From Nymphaea colorata (lineage: Eukaryota > Streptophyta > Magnoliopsida > Nymphaeales > Nymphaeaceae), in the NCBI RefSeq assembly GCF_008831285.2, contig NC_045151.1:737544-801543 (forward strand): a stretch of 64,000 nucleotides of DNA. Direction: 5' to 3'. Positions 48,901-57,231 of this stretch are shown here, piece after piece. The notes under the pieces were generated by a model. It saw nothing but the letters and a program-made list of their open reading frames with translations. It was not told where the DNA came from and did not search any database. Numbering within the stretch: the stretch's first letter is position 1; each line of letters begins with the position of its first letter. The position numbers and the translations under genes were made by a program.

Positions 48901-49395
48901 ACTTGTACTTGAGCCGCACCCGACACCGTACCCGTACCCATGTCGCACCCGACTGGTACGAGTAGTCCACCAAGATTAAGGTACCCATGTTACATAGCTC
49001 TGTAGTATAAAGTACAAGAAATATGTCACTTCATTACTTGCTATCTTAAGGTTGCAAGTCTTTCCAGAGTGATAGTTCCCAGCCTTCCAAAACTGCCTAC
49101 AAGTTGCCCAAGAGAAGCCTGGTGGTAGAGAAGCTTTTCCATGTGCATCCAATCCAGACCTTGCTTGTTCTTGTGGCAGATGGTTTTTCTTGAAGGTACC
49201 TAAAACAATTTCATCTGAAGAGCCTTGTTTCCTAACTTGCACTTCTGTTGTTTGCTGATTAAGAGATTCACTATGGTAAGGCTCTGAAAGCCGATTGACA
49301 TCTGGAACTGCAACAGTCTCCAATATGACTGCTTTTTCATCAATCCGTTCAGTGTCTTCATCACTTGTTAAATCCACAATGTCTAGAAAGCTCAT
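22616..49395 (-). CDS. MORC6: MORC6/DMS11-type GHKL ATPase, 19 coding exons
   Basis: Coding exons, 5' to 3': 49395-49038, 48139-48065, 47969-47935, 47744-47666, 47537-47451, 47350-47275, 45289-45211, 45037-44903, 39225-39127, 38985-38884, 38800-38654, 35700-35608, 35207-35156, 35026-34915, 23458-23331, 23255-23146, 23021-22942, 22860-22818, 22714-22616. All join in phase with GT/AG sites into 662 residues, about the length of Arabidopsis MORC6. ATP-binding motifs are intact: [15 protein letters not shown] and Y-G-N-G-F-K. The S5-like part follows ([15 protein letters not shown]), then a charged coiled-coil C-terminus. In Arabidopsis the protein is nuclear, works with the RdDM factor DMS3, and compacts and silences transposons. 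Exon 16's donor (GAA/GTGGGC) is the weakest junction. The 5' UTR was not resolved. Confidence 0.88.
23894..24136 (+). repeat. Copia-B 5' LTR
   Basis: 243 bp, TGTTAAAGCATG..TTTCTACA. The primer-binding site TGGTATCAGAGAC follows directly at 24137-24149. Confidence 0.9.
24137..24149 (+). other. Copia-B primer-binding site
   Basis: TGGTATCAGAGAC, initiator tRNA-Met type, directly after the 5' LTR. Confidence 0.88.
25890..25897. repeat. hAT-1 target duplication, left
   Basis: TCCATAGG, matching TCCACAGG at 29320-29327 with one mismatch; eight bases is the hAT length. Removing hAT-1 and one copy makes the Copia-B integrase frame continuous. Confidence 0.85.
25905..26075. repeat. Subterminal palindrome cluster of hAT-1
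   Basis: The palindrome TATCGTACGATA or a one-base variant occurs at about 25909, 25932, 26022 and 26050. A larger inverted pair built on TACGATACACCCCC and GGGGGTGTATCGT spans about 25966-26008. Repeated subterminal motifs are the usual binding sites of hAT transposases. Confidence 0.85.
26420..28935 (+). pseudogene. hAT-1 transposase (BED finger, DUF659, hAT dimerisation), one in-frame stop
   Basis: Three exons, 26420-28265, 28364-28568 and 28653-28935, with GT/AG junctions in phase: 2,334 nt including the final TGA. Exon 1 starts with a BED-type zinc finger (C-S-F-C-G..H-H at residues 22-45). A DUF659-like core follows with G-W-T-D (about 281) and T-D-N-A-A-N-Y (about 338), then C-A-T-H-C. 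Exon 2 holds the C-terminal dimerisation motif with C-E-R-N-W-S. Exon 3 is a very acidic tail ([10 protein letters not shown]). The only break I see is a TAA at 28169-28171, where the frame otherwise continues on both sides. Confidence 0.85.
31402..31645 (+). repeat. Copia-B 3' LTR
   Basis: 244 bp, preceded by the purine tract TTGAGGGGGAG (31391-31401) and followed by the GATCC target duplication. Confidence 0.9.
31651..32245. other. MORC6 intron sequence, no element recognised
   Basis: AT-rich. A short inverted repeat (CCACTGTTTGTTTAA..TTAAACAGTGGG) lies at about 31710-31743. No coding signal. Confidence 0.5.
32268..32500 (+). mobile_element. tRNA-derived SINE with a 20-bp target duplication
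   Basis: The head GGGGCATAGCGTAGCTGGTT resembles a tRNA 5' half with an A box, and AGTTCGATTCT at about 32332 is a B-box match. The body contains GGCCTTCGGGCC, shared with the SINE at 54664-54905. The flanks AAAGATCTTGAGAGAGGCCT (32246-32265) and AAAGATCTTGAGAGAGACCT (32501-32520) are a 20-bp duplication with one mismatch. It lies antisense to MORC6 in the large intron. Confidence 0.88.
32523..33099. other. MORC6 intron sequence, AT-rich
   Basis: No clear signal. It may include the eroded 5' part of the hAT relic that follows, but I could not place any motif. Confidence 0.4.
33100..34020 (+). pseudogene. Decayed hAT transposase relic
   Basis: Broken plus-strand frames resemble hAT transposase pieces. 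T-R-F-T-S-H-F at about 33275 and S-N-E-W-T at about 33343 match the region after the DUF659 core. A block at 33745-33878 contains A-C-E-R-N-W-S-A-L, the C-terminal dimerisation motif, followed by R-L-A-D-L-V-F-F-R near 33905. A (CA)n-like tract interrupts it near 33555. Stops are frequent. No termini were found. It belongs to a different hAT group from hAT-1, judged by sequence. Confidence 0.6.
34021..34914. other. MORC6 intron sequence next to exon 14
   Basis: AT-rich, with a short TA microsatellite at about 34699-34712. The block at 34590-34690 (CCCAAG..CTTCCT..AATAAAAACCCAAGAACC) resembles 41655-41745, so a shared low-copy repeat is likely. No gene. Confidence 0.45.
34915..35700 (-). CDS. 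MORC6: MORC6 exons 12-14
   Basis: 93, 52 and 112 nt. Motifs: [20 protein letters not shown] and [15 protein letters not shown]. Exon 14 ends in a split Trp codon at the donor of the 11.5-kb transposon-filled intron. Confidence 0.85.
35701..38653. other. MORC6 intron 11 (2.95 kb)
   Basis: Mostly AT-rich sequence. It contains a T-run at 36439-36453, a direct repeat of about 26 bases (ATATCTCTTAAGAGTATGAA at about 36771 and 36802), the MITE-like element at 36840-37088, and a GT microsatellite near 37361-37380. No coding signal on either strand that I trust. Confidence 0.55.
36840..37088. mobile_element. MITE-like element with TGTCACA inverted ends
   Basis: Left end CATTGTCACAAATATC and right end (complement) CAATGTCACAGATATC match at 14 of 16. 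The interior near the right end is palindromic around CGAAAATATCGTGATATC. No convincing 8-bp target duplication is visible (GCAAAAAT against TAAAATTA). The TGTCACA core recalls the two hAT-like elements at 45777 and 48254. Confidence 0.5.
38654..39225 (-). CDS. MORC6: MORC6 exons 9-11
   Basis: 99, 102 and 147 nt, all phase 0. Motifs: [11 protein letters not shown], then A-N-Q-Y-L-Y-S-L-R, then L-R-G-R-V-V-E-H-H and Y-I-L-Y-K-P-Q. Confidence 0.85.
39226..41808. other. MORC6 intron 8, part 3' of Copia-C
   Basis: AT-rich with two TA microsatellites (about 40672-40691 and 40734-40770) separated by a short spacer. No coding signal. Confidence 0.55.
41809..41813. repeat. Copia-C target duplication, left
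   Basis: ATTAT, identical to 44485-44489. Confidence 0.88.
42732..43095 (+). pseudogene. Copia-C gag, truncated and frameshifted
   Basis: Starts M-A-E-N-S with the typical copia gag motif [12 protein letters not shown]. The frame shifts inside an A-run near 42910-42918. The other frame then continues with [14 protein letters not shown] to the deletion junction at about 43060-43090. The zinc knuckle is missing. Confidence 0.8.
43061..44296 (+). CDS. Copia-C residual RT/RNase H, 411 aa
   Basis: One open frame from the deletion junction to just before the purine tract. It begins with [17 protein letters not shown], carries the RT box Y-V-D-D near 43342, and continues to RNase H with S-D-A-D-Y-A-G near 43828 and Y-C-D-N-K-A near 44065. 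The fingers part of RT and the first catalytic Asp region are absent, so enzyme activity is unlikely even though the frame is open. The first codons come from fused sequence and may not be used. Confidence 0.75.
   Translation: MPLYQSQRVMHNNAGKVDEEPLTVHMQQPPGFERQGECSKVCKLKKAIYGLKQSPRAWFQKLTEVLSKCGFRRSQLDHSLFIKRGSAGLVILIVYVDDIVLTGENDQEIVQTKEFLQQHFVTKDLGQLRYFLGIEVARSNKEVVVSQRKYVLDLLQETGLLGAKPATLPMNPRIHIHDDDSEPFDSRSYRSLIGKLLYLTVIRPDISFAVNKLSQFMEKPRKVHWDAALMIVRYLKSAPGKGLWFKKGECVDIEAYSDADYAGSVDDRKSTTSFCVFVGGNLISWRSKKQNVVARSSAESEYRAMAQTAAEMSWVRSLLVELGVSVNLPMKMYCDNKAATFIANNPVFHERTKHIEVDCHYIRDLVQGGIVNTIHVSSEDQAADILTKALPIGDFLRCCNKLSMIDIYAPA
44794..44838 (-). other. G-rich tract on the MORC6 sense strand
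   Basis: The plus strand is a run of C broken by single G or A bases. The transcribed RNA therefore carries several runs of three or more G within 45 bases, starting about 65 nt after the donor of exon 8. It has the composition of a G-quadruplex. Confidence 0.7.
44903..45289 (-). CDS. MORC6: MORC6 exons 7-8
   Basis: 79 and 135 nt. The first contains [12 protein letters not shown]. The second contains I-L-Q-W-S-P-Y and ends L-L-V-Q at the donor of the 5.7-kb intron that contains Copia-C. Confidence 0.85.
45290..45768. other. MORC6 intron sequence
   Basis: AT-rich intron between exon 7 and the hAT-like element. No features found. Confidence 0.5.
45777..47059. mobile_element. hAT-N1: non-autonomous hAT-like element
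   Basis: Ends CTATGTCACATGGGTAC and (complement) CTCTGTCACACGGGTAC, flanked by a perfect 8-bp duplication AATATAAT (45769-45776 and 47060-47067). It is 1,283 bp and sits in MORC6 intron 6. The left side holds a duplicated CA/TA microsatellite (about 45840-45940). Subterminal sequence is rich in GGTACG/CGTACC motifs. The 149-codon Lys-rich open frame at 45975-46424 has no transposase motif. Confidence 0.88.
47275..48139 (-). CDS. MORC6: MORC6 exons 2-6: GHKL ATP-binding core
   Basis: Five small exons (75, 35, 79, 87 and 76 nt). They carry [15 protein letters not shown], the N-box (E-L-L-D-N-A-V-D), N-G-A-T-F-V, the D-x-G-G-G motif and [10 protein letters not shown]. All residues expected to bind ATP and Mg are present. 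Confidence 0.88.
48254..48997. mobile_element. hAT-N2: second non-autonomous element of the same family
   Basis: Left end CCATGTCACATAGGTACGGG and right end (complement) CTATGTAACATGGGTACC, flanked by a perfect 8-bp duplication CTCTGTAG (48246-48253 and 48998-49005). It is 744 bp in MORC6 intron 1. It shares with hAT-N1 the TACGGACCATTTTCAAAAAA block near the left end and the GAACTCGGTCAAC block near the right. A 10-bp minisatellite fills 48620-48735. Confidence 0.9.
48620..48735. repeat. 10-bp minisatellite (GGTCGCCGGA type) in hAT-N2
   Basis: About eleven copies of GTCGCCGGAG and variants GTCACTGGAG and GTTGCTGGAG in a row. Confidence 0.85.
49038..49395 (-). CDS. MORC6: MORC6 first coding exon (N-terminal region)
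   Basis: Begins [14 protein letters not shown] good acceptor (CCCCTCAG) lies seven bases upstream of the ATG, so the 5' UTR is probably spliced. It ends after the [10 protein letters not shown] motif that precedes the ATPase in plant MORCs. The acidic, serine-rich N-terminus looks disordered. Confidence 0.8.
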
Positions 49396-49402
49396 TACAA
49401 GC

Positions 49403-52000
49403 TGAGGGGCAATACACAAAAGGGAAAAAAGAATTCAAGTCAAACAGATAAACAATTGGCATTTTGAAAAAAGAATTCAAGTCAAACAGATAAACAATTG
49501 GCATTTTAGTAGTTAATCACTTATTATTGCATCAAAGTATGAAAACATAAAAAGGGAGAAAGTACAAATGGTTTGCACAGGACAGCTTATTCTACAAGGG
49601 AACCTATAGGGAAAAGAGAAACTTAAACGAAGCCAAAAGAGTGCTTCGAACTTAACATATACTGGTTGCCAAACAGCTACAGCCAGCGAAGAAGATAAAA
49701 AAATAAGTAATGAATATTCCTTGTAGCTGATTAAAAATGTCCCTTATATGTGTTAGCAATGAACTACCATTTGTCCTCAAGTAAAGTACATGTGCAAACC
49801 TGCAAATAAGGAGTTAAATTTTGCATAATCTTTGAACGTAACTATTACCTTCAAATAACCTTGGAGTTATTGTCCAGAACAAGGGCACCACACTCCTGAG
49901 TTGGACATAACATCCATACATGTATGTGCACAAGCATGCATATTTGAGTATCTAAAGTGATACAATGTATGCACGCACACACATGCAGACCTTAATTCTA
50001 TGATAATCACCAAAGCAAGTGTCATAAAATCCATAACTGTGGTGGCTCGAGGCTGTTTTCACAGAAATCATGTTACAACAGTTGCATTTAAAATTCGGAT
50101 GCAGTACCCGCTTGTCATTCTGGAGACGTATTGAATGTCACAAATGGAAACCAGCCCAAAACATATGGTAAGAAGGTAACAAACCTTCTAAACTCTCAAT
50201 TCAAGAAGTCTAGCCTCCCAGAGTCTAGCTCAACCATGTTATGAAGGCCTTTAGTAATCAAAAGCACAAGGCAGGCCTAGGTGATGGGCCTCCAACAAGG
50301 ACCTAGGTGGTGCCTATGCAGGCATATGCAGGCCTAGGGGCACCTAAGTGACTCAGCCTAGCAAAAACGGCAAGAACCTAGGACTTAACCAGCCACCTAG
50401 GCACACTTTTGACACCTTCAATGGATACAATAAAAAAGCACAGATTAAGAATACACAAAATCAATAGATGCCTAAAATTTGTGAACTTTTCGATTTTCTA
50501 TAATCTTAATAAAAAATGCAATTAAAAAAGTATGCAGACACGAATTACCTTTTAACATCTTGTGAAGAAGCTACTGAGTATAATAAAGCCAAACAGGTCT
50601 TTGGACAAGTATAAAGAGTAGAAAAAGCTACTGATGCAACACCAGAAAATGAATACGAGTATACGAGTCTCTACAAGCATCCAGTGCCTAGGCCGACAAG
50701 AAGCCACAGCCTCTAATGAAGCCAAATAGGTATTTGGACTTCGGACAAGTGATAAGGAATAGGTAAAGCTACTCATGCAGCTTGAAGATGAATAGAAGTT
50801 GCATGACTCAGAAGAATTATACGGGAGAGTAAACAGTCGAACGTCTGGAAAATTCAACAATGGTTGGCCGCCCCAATCATCTCAGGGCAAACTCATGTCG
50901 ACACCAGCGTGTATCCATTCAAACATTTGAGATTACCAAGCTAGTGACTGTAGTTCGACGGTTACACGCCATGTTTCACTGACCTCTCACATTTCAACTA
51001 GCAAAAGTCCAAATAAAATAAAAAATAGAAGAATCCCTAAAACGTGCAAGAAAAGAGATCAGATTTGCAGCCAAATTTCCTAAGAAGGAAAAGAGGGACA
51101 GCCCAACCAGACGGCTTGCGCTCATTCCATAACTTTTCCCTAATTTTTGGGGCCTGGGAAACAAAAACTACCTCCAATACCATGCCCTTGCCACACCTCA
51201 CAGGATGCCAACATCAAACAAACACAGCATCAACGCGGAGAATATAAATGAATTGAAAGAAGACAAATACACAAAGACATACAAGCAAACACAGAAATAT
51301 AAGAGAGAGACGGAGAGATGAGATCTTCCTCCCTTGAACTCGCTCTTGGTACCTTAGACAGAGGATAAGGGTGACTCCTCTTTTTTTTTTTTTAAACCCA
51401 ATCTAACAATTCCTGGCAACAATCCTAACAAAATCTGCTAAGCGCCAAATGCTTCGAGAGAGAGAGAGATGCCCTTCTACCAAGTACCAAATGGCGACCA
51501 TGGCCTACGTGCCATGATTGCCCCTCCCGATTCAGACGAGAGAGAAAGATATATATACTTGTAATCGGCAGTAGTCGGAGAGGAGAAGGAGCATCTTCCT
51601 TCAACACAAGATAAAGCACCAAGGGAACGAACAAACTTAAACAATTTGCCAGAGGCAGGAAAAAATAGACAGAGAACCGACTCTCCCGCCGGATCCATTC
51701 GTCCTGAAAACGGACTCCACATGAAAGAAATTGGCTCGCAAACACAGAGGGAGAGGCTTACGGTAACTACCGAACGCCAACGGCACCTGCTAAAAAGAAC
51801 GAGTAAGAGGGACACACAGTCTCCACCGTCTACTCGTGCTAAGAGTAGGGAGAAGAGGAGCGGCAAAGGCACTGTGGCTTCGTTCTTTTCTTGGGCATAA
51901 CGCGGACGGTCTGCGTTCCACTTCGTTTGGTTGTTTGAGCTTGGGATGGCATGTTTTGTGTTTACTTCTGCTTCTTTATTCGTAGAGGCGAAGCTTCCCT
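49403..52000 (-). promoter_or_regulatory. Probable MORC6 5' UTR, leader intron and promoter side
   Basis: The acceptor seven bases before the MORC6 ATG implies an upstream non-coding exon. GC-richer sequence at about 51440-51900 is the best candidate for transcription start. I could not fix a TATA box or a donor. Also present: a tandem 42-bp duplication (GAATTCAAGTCAAACAGATA at 49431 and 49473), a CCTAGG-rich imperfect repeat at 50235-50410, and two related blocks near 50575 and 50725. No other gene seen. Confidence 0.4.
49423..49508. repeat. 42-bp tandem duplication
   Basis: The segment containing AACAGATAAACAATTGGCAT occurs twice with a 42-base offset, just upstream of the first MORC6 coding exon. 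Confidence 0.85.
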
Positions 52001-54640
52001 TTGAAGCAAAAATGACTCGAAGCGATGGGGCGAGGCGAGCTATGCATGAAGCGTTGGCTCCGTAGCTTCGCCGAGGCGCGCCTCGGAGCCTTTTTCCAAT
52101 TGTTTTCGGTAGCCCTCTCTCCGGACCGAGGGCCGCCGACCATGTTTGTGCGACCCAATAATTGAACGAACCGGTGCCTTTGGATGGAGCCGTATATGAT
52201 ATTATCTCTGAATCACTATTATTTTCTAATTTTAATCTCGCATCTTATTAGTGTGGATGTGGCTTTTTTTCCTTTTCGTTTTGATTAGGTAATGTTACAT
52301 CTGCTTTCTCTAGATTGGCTAAGTTGTGTGGATTCAATATCATATTTACTTGTAGCATGTTTATTGAAGTGAAATTTTGTCAAGTTCTATCTGCATGTAC
52401 GTAAGTAACATGGTGTATTCATGTATATATATATCCCTTCTAATTTATTGTTTTTCCTAGTTGGGATTTGGGTTTCTCAGGGTGTATAGGATTGGCAGAT
52501 AAACATTATTAAATACTTACTGATATTTGCATTGATGAGATCACTCATTGTAACTTTTATTAAAATTGGATAGTGCAGCTTTTTTTATTGTTGTTTACTT
52601 CTATACTTCTCTCGTTCTTTTGGTTGATATTTTTAGTTCAATTTTGGGTTTCCTAGTTTTGATTATTCATTTACAAATTTTATGTTTGTGCAACAATAGA
52701 ATACGTGTGTAATTTTACACTGATTGTTCAACTCAACTCCATTAGCACAAGAAATTTTTATACATAGAACGTATTGTGATGATAGAGAATATTACTTTTT
52801 AGAAAGTTTTTTAGGATAGGTCGATTTAGGATGTCTCCACGTCCATTCGGCTATTTTAATATGATCTCATGATTGTGGCATATTTTTAGTTGATAAAACA
52901 CATGTGTTATGATTTTATTATTAAAATCTCACCCATTAAGTTAATTTGTGTGTTTAGAAGATTGTAAACTTGGTTGACATCAAATTGAGTAAAAAATAAG
53001 CTATTTAGAGTCACCGGGAGTGAAATCCAATGCAAATTGGGGCCAATATGAAGTTAGATCCATATCTTAGCTAAATAGATCCAAAAACTCACAGCAATAT
53101 CCAATTCAAACCAAAATTTGTGCTAAAACAATGAAAAAGAACCTTAGTATGGGCAGCTTCCATTTTATAGGATTTTCAACATGAGTTAGTTTGTCCAAAT
53201 TGCATGTTTAGTGGTTCTTTAAGAAGTCTAGGGAGCATGGGACTTGTCTTGGGATTTTTGATCTAGAAATTAACCTCCAAATTATTCCATGACATTTTTG
53301 CCTTTCTCATGAACAATTGTCCCAGCCCTTTTCTGTTTTTCCTCTCCATAAACAACTCTTCTTGCTTGGTAGACTGTTCTCCTCCACTTCCCAATTATTC
53401 TATTGAAATTCTCTAGACTTCTGAGTTCTTCTACTCTATCTTTAATTTTAGATTTGCAAGCATGTAGTTAAGAGTTTTGCTGTTATTGAGTTCATATTAT
53501 TGCAATTAGATAATGATGTTCCTTTGCTAGAACATGTCTGTAGTTAGATCTAATCATTTTTTTATTTAAAGTAGAATGTCCATATAGACAAGACCAACTT
53601 CTGGCATGAATACCTACCATGAGGGAAGGGGTCAACTGGATGACATAATTCAATGCAATTGATTTTGCATAGTTGAGCCACTCCATTGAATCCTCCTTAT
53701 GATTCGTTGTAATTTCTTTTCAACCTTTATGGACAAGAGATTGAGCAATAAGAAATATGAATGCAGGGGAGAAATGCATACTTAATCATGGTTGCTCTTC
53801 CAGCTAGTGAGAGGTATCAAGGTCTTCAAGTGGCCAATATGTTTTCTGTCAACAATGTGCATACATGTAGAGGGTCTTATAACTTGTAGTTGAAGGGGTA
53901 GCCCAAAATGTTGAATAGAGGGATCGACAATTCGACATGCGAAAATCTCAAAAACTACATGTTTAATGATTATGTGTGAAACACATCACATTTAGAAAGT
54001 AAATACATGCATGCATCCATGATTTTAAAGTTCAAATCCAAGTTTAAGTTGTTTTAGACGCCAAGGATTTCCAGTTGAAATTGCATCATAAACAAAGTTA
54101 AAATGGGAGAAGTAAAAGAAATTTCAGTGTTTTGTGGATCAATTGTGCGTGAAGTTTATTTTGGATTTTGGCCTGCCATGATGGGTTGTCCAAGACCTGG
54201 AAGTTTGCAACACTCATTCTGTCATTGTAATACCTATTTTGTCATGACAATGTCATTTTTCAATCCACTCTAGTAGATGTTCTTAATCTTTTGCCTCTTC
54301 CATCATTCTCTTTTGTTTTTATCATCATTTGTATGTGATTTTCCTTCTAGGGTCTAACACAGTTTTGCTTGTGTTTGAAGCCATTCAAATGCCATGGGTT
54401 CCAACAAGACATCTACTTGCTATTGGTGGCCTTTTCTATTTTCTGCAGACTCTTCGACTCTCCATTTCGCAGATTGCTTATTCAATCATCTGCACCATGA
54501 AGACCTTAAAAACAAGGTGAGGAACATCTAGGAACTGGATTCAGAGGCCATAAGACCATCCTTTCCTCCCGTTCCTCATTGGGTGCAGTTCCCTTCTCAC
54601 CCTTTTTCCTTCAGAGTCTCATTATGGTAGATTATGTTGC
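52001..54640. other. Intergenic, no gene recognised
   Basis: A perfect 16-bp palindrome CCGAGGCGCGCCTCGG lies at 52071-52086 within a GC-rich patch. The rest is AT-rich with no coding signal that I trust. The 63-codon frame at 54329-54520 has no recognisable motif. Confidence 0.5.
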
Positions 54641-54663
54641 ATTTTTTTTTGCATTTTTTTTTT

Positions 54664-54905
54664 CAGGTGAGTGGGAGGTTGTCCACTGCCTAGATGAGGC
54701 CCGAAGGCCCTCCAACCCATTCCTCCTACCTCTAGGGTCCAAGGCTGTGTTGGAGCCTGGGTGAGTAGCAGGTCGCCTTCAATTCGATGGAGTGCACCCC
54801 ACCTTTAATGGCCTGGCCAGGGGAGTAGTACCAACGACATTCAAAACAAGAGCATGCAGTCTACACGACCTCCGCCTCGACCAACTATGCTATGCCCCTT
54901 GAGGT
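54664..54905 (-). mobile_element. tRNA-derived SINE
   Basis: Minus-strand head AAGGGGCATAGCATAGTTGG, the same family as 32268-32500. It shares GGCCTTCGGGCC and a CTCACC-type tail followed by an A-rich stretch. TGCATTTTTT occurs outside both ends and may be part of the target duplication, though the match is imprecise. Confidence 0.75.
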
Positions 54906-55521
54906 AGCATTCTTGCATTTTTTCATGGTGTGCTCTTACATGCTTCATTTCTGGCTTCTAATGGCTCTAATTATATATATTTCTGGCAGATGGATCTATA
55001 TATATTCACCGCCGGTTTTCTATTTTGAGGCCTAAAGCTGTCACCATTATTGTGTGTTTTACCTTTGTTTTCGACCTCCTTTTGTGATTATTTTGGATTA
55101 TTATTGTATATATTTTATTTTAGACTACCATGTATTATCATTAGTGATAATGTATTAATGCCGATTACATAGTGTAAATGATGTACATTAATTTAACATT
55201 AATGCATGCATGAAATCATCGGTCCACATTATATTCTAGTGAGTAGTTTTCCTTATATCATGTAGGTCTTGTTTAGGTATTCACAAAAGGCAATCCTTTT
55301 GCGCAAGGTCTTCATTAATAAGGAAACCTTTCCGTCCAACCTGTATGAAATGTTATGGAACAACTATAGCAAGACTCTTGGCTATGTGTACAGAGGTTAG
55401 ATTTCCTTACATGAACGGGACCAACGCTGTCAAAACTGAAGAAGCCTAGGCAACTTTCTTTCTTGGTAGATTCCATAATAGTGTTAGTAGTCAGCAACAT
55501 CAGCCAATTTTTCTATTGGGG

Positions 55522-55557
<36 letters not shown>

Positions 55558-57231
55558 TACACACACAAAATATATATTTATAGTCAATAGGAGACAACAA
55601 TATATAAATATACACTTCCAAATGTAAATATGTACATTTAGAGGAACTGAAATCAGCCTATTGTCGAGTGTTGCCAAATGACAACATATTGAAAACCATT
55701 GGTTTCTAAAAACCCTATGCAATAGAAGCACTACCAATGGTTTGTGGTATACCAACAATTCATGATGTTTTTAGAAACGATTTAAAGGGTGTTTCGCTAC
55801 CACTTTAAAATATTTAGCCAGTCGGCAGCATCTGACATGCGACATATTTCAATTTTCTCATACACTTATTTGTAAAAACTTTTGGAAAAGGTTATGAGTG
55901 CACATGCTAACACCTATATACCTCTCATATTGATAATTTCTAACTTTTTTTTTCTATCAATTTATTGTCGGGCCACAACACCCATCCTAGTTGAAGGAAT
56001 TAAGTCGACGAATCTGTACTTACATAGCCCAACTTCCAACACAAGTTTGAGTTGAACATGATCCCTCCTTGAGGGGGTCGTGAAGCATGCAACCTTGTAA
56101 AGCATCTCATCGGGTTTTTAGATTACTCTTCTTTTGGGGCTGGATGATATAACTTGTTATGATGATATAACTTCCATAACAACATGAAGACCATTCAAGA
56201 AGTATAAAAGGTGTCGGCAATGAGCTTTACCACTTGAGAAATCATGGGAGGCATTGAGAAACTATAGCAAATCTAAAATGATGGAAACGATACATAATGG
56301 TAACTGCAACACTTGGAAAGAACTACTTGAACCAAACCAAATTGCAGAATCTTCTATTTCAAGTTTGTCATGCGAACCAATCTCCAAATTTCTGCATTGT
56401 GAAGGAGTCTCACCGCCTTTCTAGCAAAGCTTGTCAGTTTTGGGGCTATCTTAGTCAATGTAGAGCATCATAATTCCATTTGCATTGTAGGGTGATTGGC
56501 CTGCTTGATCAAAGAGAAGAATTATAGAAGAAACTTCTTTTTAGTAGATTTTGGAAGCCTAAGGATCAAACCAATTTTTATGTGTTGAATTTGCACTTGT
56601 TGGGGTTAGCATAGTTGAAAAACCCACGACTTGGACTCGATCGGCAGATGACTAGGTCACTGGTTCAACAAGTTGACTTATCGACTAGGTGAGTTCACCG
56701 TGAATCGGTCGAGTTTCACAATTACTTGAATAGGGTGAGTCGGGCTGAGTCGGGCCAAGTCGAGCAGAGTCAGAGGTGAATCTGGCCGAGTTAGGTGCAA
56801 GGTGGGCCATCCTTGACTTGTAACCAGATTTTCTAGCGACCCGAGCTGATCGAGCGATTCACGAGCCAACTCGACAAGTCAGCCAACTATGGGGGTTAGG
56901 TTCAAACTAAAAAGAGAAAATACATGGTTGATGTGATTGGCAACTCATATCCTTAGCTTGTTCAAGGTCAAAATTCTTTAGTAGTAGACAATACTTTCCT
57001 TTTACTCAACCTTATCAAATAAAGAGAATAGAGTATCACCTCCAATTCGTAGAGAGTACCTATAGAATACAGTATAAAAAGTATTGTATATACAGAATTC
57101 TTTATTAAATGTGGTATTGCAGCCTTAGTGGGTACTGTATGCCATCAGAAAGACCATAAAGAAACAATAGGGGATTCCTCGTGTCATGTGGATAATGATT
57201 ATTGTTTTGCAAGGTTGTGATTTGGTTTTAC
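54906..57231. other. Intergenic, no gene recognised
   Basis: TA/CA microsatellite at about 55519-55567. At 56640-56885 a stretch is dense in GAGTCG/CGAGTC motifs and resembles the ends of GC-rich transposons, but I found no inverted ends. Confidence 0.5.

Noticed and set aside
51425-51900. Open frames of 84-131 codons on both strands
   Set aside because: They overlap one another and have low-complexity Ser/Leu/Arg content; the position fits MORC6 5' UTR or promoter better.
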